Shown: in pieces, positions 58,325-64,000 of the stretch | Position numbering within the stretch: position 1 is the first letter of the stretch | Layout: each line of letters starts with the position of its first letter | NCBI GenBank assembly: GCA_964392985.1 | Contig: CAYMSF010000015.1 | Coordinates: forward strand, 13,168-77,167 | Direction of reading: 5' to 3' | Origin: CAYMSF01 sp964392985 | GTDB lineage: Bacteria > Verrucomicrobiota > Lentisphaeria > Victivallales > Victivallaceae | DNA length: 64,000 nucleotides | Translations under genes and position numbers: made by a program | The notes under the pieces: model-generated | Told to the model about the DNA's origin: nothing | The model's database searches: none | Seen by the model: only the letters and a program-made list of their open reading frames with translations

Positions 58325-60334
58325 ATGTGGTTTATTTCAAAAAGCATTAATCGCAAACTGATTTCATTGGTGCTCGCCGTCACGATTATTCCGCTGTTGT
58401 TGATTACGGTGATGAGCGTTTATAAAATTATCGATATGCGAAAGAAAAATGTTGCCGGCAAACTCGAAGCGCTCCGGGTGAATAAAGAGAAAGCAATTTC
58501 AGAATTGCTACTTAGCAATATTCACGATGCTAAAGTTTATGCCAGTCTGGTGCGGATTTCAACTTTTCTGGCTTTCATCAATTCACCGGACCCGGTAAAA
58601 AAAGCTGAAGCGGAAAAAGCGGAAGGTTCCATTCGGGAATATCTTACCGTAAACATTAATGAAACCTCGCCTGGGGCGATAATATATTCAGCAGAAAAGA
58701 ACGCTCCGGCACTGGTTATCGGCAGTAAAATCAAAGGCAAAGAAAAAGAGATAGCCGCTGATTTTACTAATTCCAGGCTGGAACTTTTCTGCAAAAAAAT
58801 TATTAAAAATGATAAGATACTGCTGTCAGATGTTTTTGAATATAGCCCGGTATCCGGACCGGCGATGTTTGTCGGCGCCCCCGTAAAAGAAAAAGGAAAT
58901 ATTGTCGGCGTTTTTTTGCTGATGGTAAATATAAGTCAAATTGATAACATCATGCTTGACGCCACCGGTTTGGACGAGAAAGGCGAAACGTTCATCGCCG
59001 GCGAAGATGGATATTTGCGCAGCAGTTGCCGACTACTGCAAAAAACTGGAAAAGCTACTATACTGAAGAATAAATTAAGTCCGGCATTTCTTCGCAATGC
59101 ATTCAATAGTGAGGCAAGTGAGAATACCGAAGAGATGCTGGATTCACACGGCAATCCGGCTATAGTAAGCTACAAGCGTATCGACATGAAAATCTACGGC
59201 GCAGAGTTTGAATGGGCAATCTTTGCTGAACACGATTTAGGTGAATTGATGGCGCCTGTGGTTAAACTGGTATGGAACATTGTGTTAACCAGTTTGCTGT
59301 GCGGTTTTATAGCATGTTTATTCGGTTTTCTCGTTGCCCGTTCGATTTCCAGACCATTAAGTGTTATGAGCGCAAAGATGTTCAAACTCTCTTCCGGCGA
59401 TTTAACGGTAAGCGAAGAAACGGTACGGAGCAGTGATGAGTTAGGTGTGTTAATCGGTTCATTTAACCGGATGCTAAAAGCGCTAAAAGATCAAACCAAA
59501 AAAGTTCACGAAACGACGATCGCGCTGGCAAGTTCAATCTCTCAAATCAGCGCCGCGGTATCAGAACTGGCGGCAAATTCTGCTGAAACATCCACTTCGG
59601 TGACAGAAATTTCCACCACGATGGAGGAAGTCAAGCAAACCACCCATGTTGCTTCAGATAAAGCTACTTATGTTTCGGACAGCGCGGTACAGGTGCGTGA
59701 GGTTTCCGTTGAAGGAGAAAAAGCAACGCGTGAAGCCGTCAGCGGCATGAACAGAATCAAGGACGAAATGAGCTCGCTGGCGGAAAGCATTGTCAAGCTC
59801 AGCGGTCAGACTCAGCGCATTGGCGAAATCATTAATACTGTCGGCGATCTGGCGGAACAATCCAACCTGCTCGCTGTCAATGCCGCAATCGAAGCGGCAA
59901 AGGCCGGAGAGTTCGGCAAAGGCTTCGCGGTAGTGGCACAGGAAATCAAATCACTGGCGGATCAATCCAAGACTTCAACCCGTCAAGTTGCTACTATCCT
60001 GAATGAAATTCAACAGGCAACCAGCAGTGCCGTCATGGCCACGGAACGCGGTAGCAAAGCGGTTGAATCCGGCGTAAAATTATCAGAAACAGCAGGCGAA
60101 TCCATCACGGCGTTATCGGCCAGCATTGCTGAATCTGCCGATGCAACAACTCAGATTGCCGCTTCAGGTCATCAGCAACTCATTGGTATTGACCAGTTGT
60201 CAACCGCACTGGATAGTATTCGCGAAGCGACACAACAGAATCTTCATGGTATTAAGCAACTTGAAGAAGCCGCGTCCGGCATGAAGAGTCTGAGCGAAAA
60301 ACTCAAATCGGTTTCAGAATTATTTAAAGCATAA
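58325..60334 (+). CDS. methyl-accepting chemotaxis protein (WspA position)
   Basis: A 669-residue transducer: TM1 about 13-33, a large periplasmic sensor (about 35-310) of likely double-Cache type, TM2 about 313-336, HAMP (340-390), and the signalling coiled coil with its tip GDLAEQSNLLAVNAAIEAAKAGEFGKGFAVVAQEI (near 505). Methylation-type Glu/Gln pairs appear in the flanking helices. Ribosome site AGGAGG. It comes after cheW2 across a 128-base gap and before cheA. In Pseudomonas wspA leads the operon; here it sits fourth. Confidence 0.95.
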   Translation: MWFISKSINRKLISLVLAVTIIPLLLITVMSVYKIIDMRKKNVAGKLEALRVNKEKAISELLLSNIHDAKVYASLVRISTFLAFINSPDPVKKAEAEKAEGSIREYLTVNINETSPGAIIYSAEKNAPALVIGSKIKGKEKEIAADFTNSRLELFCKKIIKNDKILLSDVFEYSPVSGPAMFVGAPVKEKGNIVGVFLLMVNISQIDNIMLDATGLDEKGETFIAGEDGYLRSSCRLLQKTGKATILKNKLSPAFLRNAFNSEASENTEEMLDSHGNPAIVSYKRIDMKIYGAEFEWAIFAEHDLGELMAPVVKLVWNIVLTSLLCGFIACLFGFLVARSISRPLSVMSAKMFKLSSGDLTVSEETVRSSDELGVLIGSFNRMLKALKDQTKKVHETTIALASSISQISAAVSELAANSAETSTSVTEISTTMEEVKQTTHVASDKATYVSDSAVQVREVSVEGEKATREAVSGMNRIKDEMSSLAESIVKLSGQTQRIGEIINTVGDLAEQSNLLAVNAAIEAAKAGEFGKGFAVVAQEIKSLADQSKTSTRQVATILNEIQQATSSAVMATERGSKAVESGVKLSETAGESITALSASIAESADATTQIAASGHQQLIGIDQLSTALDSIREATQQNLHGIKQLEEAASGMKSLSEKLKSVSELFKA

Positions 60335-60422
60335 TTGAAAAGTGCAGCAGCAAGTAATTTAAGCGCAACATGATTGCATTAGCTTGCTGACTGCAACAGC
60401 AACATTCCGGAAATATACCGAT

Positions 60423-62762
60423 ATGGACGAAAAAGAACTGTTAAAACGATTACAGCAGGCGTTTAAGGAAGAAGCCAGTGAACGCTTGTTGTCGATGGAC
60501 AGTCAATTGTCAGTATTGGAATTGAATCACTCACCGCAGGAATTTCAAGACGCGCTTGAAACAATTTTCCGCGATGCCCACAGCCTTAAAGGAGCGGCGC
60601 GTTCGGTCGGATTGCCTAACGTTGAACCATTTTTTCAGGCTGCAGAAGATGTATTTGGCGGCTTAAAGAAAAAAACGGTCCATTTTTCTCCGGAAATTGT
60701 TCACCTGCTGCAACATTCGATTGAAGTTATTGAACAATACCTTTCAGCCCCGGATAACGCTCAACTGGCATCACAACTGAACAATTTTGCACGGAAGATA
60801 AAACTCTACTTTAGTGAAAATCAAAATGCTCTTGCGCCTGAACCGGCAGTTGACAATCAGGCAAATGAGTTAGAAAGCGCCCTGGATGAAGCCAATCCAG
60901 CAGCGGCTGAAAATATCGCCACGCCACCAGTCGTTCAGGATGAACATGAGGATTTAGATAATTCAAAGATTGTTGAACGCTCCAAACACGCCGCCGGGTT
61001 TATGCGCATCAACAAAGATAAACTCGACATGCTGCTTCAACAGTCTGATGAATTAATCGGTTTGAAACAATTATTCCCTGACCGTCTGGAAAAGATAAAA
61101 GAACTCCAGCACGATTTACAGAACGCCGGACAATTATATGAAGCATTAAAAAGCTCATTGCATACCCTGCGACGTCAAATGGAATCAAACGGTATCTGGA
61201 CAATGGAGTTTAACAACTTGCTCAATCTCTGCCGGCGAATTGAAAATACTGCTGAAAATATTGGCGGCAACATTGACCATTTGGAGAATCAAGTTGGGAT
61301 AATGTCAAACCAGTTTGCCGATGATGTACGCAACTCTGCCAAAATGGTGGATGGCTTCAGGGATAAACTGAAGGTGATTGCCATGATGCCGTTCGCATCA
61401 CTTACCGGCAGTTTCCCCCGCATGATGCGTGAACTGGCAGCGGAGATTGGACGGGAATTTGAATTTGTCATGACTAACGGTGATATAGAGATTGACCGCA
61501 GAGTGCTTGATGAACTGCGCGACCCGTTGATTCATCTGCTGCGCAATGCCGCAGATCATGGTATCGAATCACGCGAAAACCGTATTGCCGCCGGCAAAAA
61601 ACCAACTGGAAAAATTGAGTTGAATATCGGCATCGCCGCAGATAAAAAGATTGAAATAAGCGTTAAGGATGACGGTGGCGGAATCAACGTTGCAAGTATT
61701 CGCCGGAAACTGATTGAGGAAATGCAGATGCCGGAAAGCATTGTGGCTGAAATGACGGAAGAAAAAGTAGTCAACCATATTTTCAATTCCGGTTTTTCCA
61801 CCAGCCGCATCATCACCACTGTTTCCGGGCGTGGACTCGGGATGGCAATCGTCAGAGAAAAAGTTGAAGCGTTGGGGGGGGCAATTCGGATAGAAAATTC
61901 ACCTGGGCAAGGTTCATGTTTTATTCTCAGTCTGCCGGCGGCGCTTTCTTCACAACGCGGCATCCTGTTCATGGCGGGAGGACGAATTTTTGCAATTCCC
62001 GCAAATGGAATTGAATCTTTGGCCAGGATAAAAAAAACCGATATCCAGACGACAAAGGGCACACCATCAATTAATTTGCATGGTGAGATTCTGCCGGTCT
62101 TTGATCTGGCAGCAATACTGGGATTGTCCAGCACTCTACCCCCCGAAGCAAAATTGACTGTAATTATCCTGTCGCTGTCAGGTGTCAAAGCCGGATTTAT
62201 TGTCGAAAATGTGTTAAGGGAACGCGAAATGCTGGTAAAACCGCTCGGTTCGTTGATGCCGGGAGTACATAATGTCAGTGGCATAACGGTAACCAGCAGC
62301 GGACAAATTGTGCCGGTGTTGAATTCGCGAGAACTTATTCATAATGCCATGAGTGGTTCCGGCACACTGACACTTCATCATGCAACCGATGACGTGGCAA
62401 AGCCAATCATTATGATTGCTGAAGATTCCATCACCTCTCGGACATTGCTGACAAACATTTTAGCGTCAGCCGGCTATCAAGTGGAAACTGCCGTTGACGG
62501 GGAATCAGCCTGGGAACAGTTACAAAAGAACAAAGTTGATCTGCTGGTTTCTGATATTGAGATGCCGCGAATGGATGGGTTTGCCTTGACTGAGAAAGTC
62601 AGAAACCATCCGTTGCTGGCAGCATTACCGGTAGTACTGGTAACCTCACTATCGAAACCGGAAGACCGTGAACGCGGCATCGAACTCGGCGCAAATGCAT
62701 ACATAACTAAAGGGGATTTCAGTCAGACCCATCTCCTCGATACAATAGAAAGGTTGCTATAA
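60423..62762 (+). CDS. CheA-receiver hybrid kinase (WspE-like)
   Basis: About 779 residues from the ATG at 60423 (an upstream TTG at 60384 would add 13). HPt with His53 (RDAHSLKGAARSVG), P3 dimerisation helices (about 200-320), an HATPase with HLLRNAADHGIES near 369, DDGGGI and GRGLGM, a CheW domain (about 505-640), and a C-terminal receiver (about 660-779; Asp near 710 in LLVSDIEMPRMDG). CheA fused to a receiver is a diagnostic of the Wsp class rather than flagellar chemotaxis. cheB follows after 3 bases. Confidence 0.94.
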   Translation: MDEKELLKRLQQAFKEEASERLLSMDSQLSVLELNHSPQEFQDALETIFRDAHSLKGAARSVGLPNVEPFFQAAEDVFGGLKKKTVHFSPEIVHLLQHSIEVIEQYLSAPDNAQLASQLNNFARKIKLYFSENQNALAPEPAVDNQANELESALDEANPAAAENIATPPVVQDEHEDLDNSKIVERSKHAAGFMRINKDKLDMLLQQSDELIGLKQLFPDRLEKIKELQHDLQNAGQLYEALKSSLHTLRRQMESNGIWTMEFNNLLNLCRRIENTAENIGGNIDHLENQVGIMSNQFADDVRNSAKMVDGFRDKLKVIAMMPFASLTGSFPRMMRELAAEIGREFEFVMTNGDIEIDRRVLDELRDPLIHLLRNAADHGIESRENRIAAGKKPTGKIELNIGIAADKKIEISVKDDGGGINVASIRRKLIEEMQMPESIVAEMTEEKVVNHIFNSGFSTSRIITTVSGRGLGMAIVREKVEALGGAIRIENSPGQGSCFILSLPAALSSQRGILFMAGGRIFAIPANGIESLARIKKTDIQTTKGTPSINLHGEILPVFDLAAILGLSSTLPPEAKLTVIILSLSGVKAGFIVENVLREREMLVKPLGSLMPGVHNVSGITVTSSGQIVPVLNSRELIHNAMSGSGTLTLHHATDDVAKPIIMIAEDSITSRTLLTNILASAGYQVETAVDGESAWEQLQKNKVDLLVSDIEMPRMDGFALTEKVRNHPLLAALPVVLVTSLSKPEDRERGIELGANAYITKGDFSQTHLLDTIERLL

Positions 62763-62765
62763 AAC

Positions 62766-63812
62766 ATGACCGAGAAAAAAGTAATCCGTTTACTGATTGT
62801 TGACGACTCCTTCACCGCACGTGAAGCATTGTGCGGCATTTTTTCAAAATCTCAGAATATTGTTGTCGCCGGGATTGCCTGCAACGGCAGGGAAGCTGTT
62901 GAGATGGCAAAAAAAATACGACCGGATATAATTACCATGGACATACAGATGCCCGGATTAAACGGCTATGAGAGCACCGAAGAGATTCTCTCCATCATGC
63001 CGGTCCCGATTGTCATTGTTTCAACATTTTATAACAATTATGACACGGTATTCCGTGCCATGGAAGTCGGGGCAGTTGCCGCAGTCGAAAAACCCGGTTT
63101 CGTTAAAGATCCGGCTTTCAGCAGAAAGGCTGCCCAACTGATTGCCACCGTGCGTAACATGTCCGAGGTCAAAGTCATCCGCCACAACAAAAACCGGTTA
63201 ATGCCGTCGGGAAAAATTAGCGAAACGATAAAAACTACCGCCGTACCGCAAATCGCCGCAATCGGAATATCTACCGGCGGTCCGCCACTACTGGCAAAAA
63301 TTCTTGAGCACCTGCCGGCAAATCTGCCTTTCCCATTATGCATCATTCAGCATATCGCCAGCGGCTTTACTGAATCGCTGGCAGAGTGGTTGCAGGAATA
63401 CAGCAAAATGCCGGTAAGCATAATTAAAACTGGCGATAATGCATTACCCGGTAATGTTTATATTGCTCCGGGCGGGCAAATTACCAACTTTATTCAAAAA
63501 GGTATTTTTGTTGTCAATCCGACGAGAGAACCGGAACAACCGGCGCCATCTGTCAATGTTTTTTTTGATTCCATGAATAAATTTTATGGCAGCGCCTGTA
63601 TTGCAATTCTGATGACAGGAATGGGCAGAGATGGCGCAATGGCACTTAAACGCCTTAGAGATGCCGATGCACAAACTATTATTCAAGACAAAGCATCATC
63701 GGCTATTTATGGTATGCCCGGCGAAGCGTTGAAAATCAATGCAGCAAAATATATCATGACACCGGAAGAAATTGTAACTTATCTCAGTTCATTTGCCGGC
63801 AGGCAGCAATAG
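62766..63812 (+). CDS. CheB methylesterase (WspF-like)
   Basis: The 348-residue protein has an N-terminal receiver (Asp near 57, IITMDIQMPG) joined to a methylesterase domain. The catalytic triad is visible: Ser in GISTGGPPLL (near 168), His in IQHIASGF (near 195), Asp in TGMGRDGA (near 288). It removes methyl groups from the MCP and, in Wsp systems, its loss locks signalling on. Last gene of the cluster within the window. Confidence 0.95.
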   Translation: MTEKKVIRLLIVDDSFTAREALCGIFSKSQNIVVAGIACNGREAVEMAKKIRPDIITMDIQMPGLNGYESTEEILSIMPVPIVIVSTFYNNYDTVFRAMEVGAVAAVEKPGFVKDPAFSRKAAQLIATVRNMSEVKVIRHNKNRLMPSGKISETIKTTAVPQIAAIGISTGGPPLLAKILEHLPANLPFPLCIIQHIASGFTESLAEWLQEYSKMPVSIIKTGDNALPGNVYIAPGGQITNFIQKGIFVVNPTREPEQPAPSVNVFFDSMNKFYGSACIAILMTGMGRDGAMALKRLRDADAQTIIQDKASSAIYGMPGEALKINAAKYIMTPEEIVTYLSSFAGRQQ

Positions 63813-63900
63813 ATAACACCGTTCCTTGACGGATTGTATGCTTTGGTTTCGCCAACCTGAATTTTCAAGTTGTTTGTTGCCAGTTTTTTTAATTCAGGAT

Positions 63901-63928
63901 TTGCATTTTTAGAAAGAATGGTTATTTT
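63901..63928 (+). promoter_or_regulatory. promoter candidate for tRNA-Gly
   Basis: TTGCAT (63901-63906), 16-base spacer, TATTTT (63923-63928), ending 18 bases before the tRNA. Confidence 0.4.
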
Positions 63929-63946
63929 ATTTTGTTTATTTGACGA

Positions 63947-64000
63947 GCGAGTGTAGCTCAGTGGTAGAGCCTCACGTTGCCAACGTGATTGTCGCCGGTT
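63947..64000 (+). tRNA. tRNA-Gly (anticodon GCC), cut by the window end
   Basis: Acceptor 5' strand GCGAGTG, D-arm GCTCAGTGGTAGAGC, anticodon stem TCACG/CGTGA with loop TTGCCAA (anticodon GCC), start of the variable region and T-arm. The 3' part is beyond the window. Confidence 0.92.

Noticed and set aside
61556..62284. 242-codon minus-strand frame
   Set aside because: Antisense to the CheA kinase/CheW region, where domain motifs are clear on the plus strand.

Overview
The window most likely comes from a member of the PVC superphylum, probably Lentisphaerota (Victivallales-like). This is inferred from gene content: a DUF1501 + DUF1549/DUF1553 + pre-peptidase C-domain operon, a Planctomycete/Lentisphaera-style 'GFTLIELLVVIAIIAIL' pseudopilin with a DG-rich tail, LacI-sensor GntR regulators, and an AT-rich genome with many long intergenic regions. 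No rRNA, prophage or CRISPR array is visible. Three tRNA genes are present (Ala-CGC, Leu-UAG, and Gly-GCC cut by the right edge).

Layout. 1-4.3 kb: the end of a Lys/Pro/Ala-rich protein gene that runs off the left edge, then a compact translation operon on the minus strand (hisS-adk-map-infA) and an HU/IHF gene. 4.7-13.3 kb: cell-surface glycan membrane proteins (a GT-C/PMT-like glycosyltransferase, a Wzy/O-antigen-ligase-like protein with TPRs, two tandem TMTC-like TPR proteins) around one apparently highly expressed pseudopilin gene. 13.7-19.3 kb: recX (+), then rpmE-prfA-uvrA-AEC transporter (-), with a strong terminator/attenuator between rpmE and prfA. 19.8-30.7 kb: an LCAT-like lipoprotein esterase, a GntR regulator with a DUF2156 partner, envelope lipoproteins, rsmE, cca, then nadD-rsfS-hypothetical-glycine-zipper lipoprotein (+). 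29.6-36 kb: a four-gene operon DUF1549/1553-DUF1501-PPC-Rid. 36.2-43.2 kb: tRNA-Ala, a sigma-70 factor, a pair of unknown membrane-anchored helical proteins, tRNA-Leu, ppiB, a MurB-Ddl fusion and hisI. 43.4-52.5 kb: a fold-back MITE-like element, then a signalling/oxygen block: receiver-Ser/Thr kinase-zinc ribbon fusion, bacteriohemerythrin, secreted nickel superoxide dismutase and a 1524-residue hybrid histidine kinase. 52.9-55.5 kb: DppA-type D-aminopeptidase and a DUF47-PiT phosphate-transport pair. 55.7-63.8 kb: a six-gene chemosensory operon cheW-cheR(TPR)-cheW-mcp-cheA(REC)-cheB that matches the Wsp class component by component but lacks the wspR diguanylate cyclase in view.

How the parts work together. 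The most unusual region is 44.6-52.3 kb. An O2-binding hemerythrin and a superoxide-detoxifying enzyme with an exposed N-terminal nickel hook sit between two multidomain kinases, one of which carries a Cys-rich PAS domain. That suggests a redox-responsive signalling cassette (inference). The Wsp-like array next door and the second messenger- or phosphotransfer-type outputs it normally drives would then govern surface behaviour. Several sigma-70-like promoters, terminators and palindromic operators could be read directly and are listed. All functional calls rest on motif recognition by eye; no database search was run.
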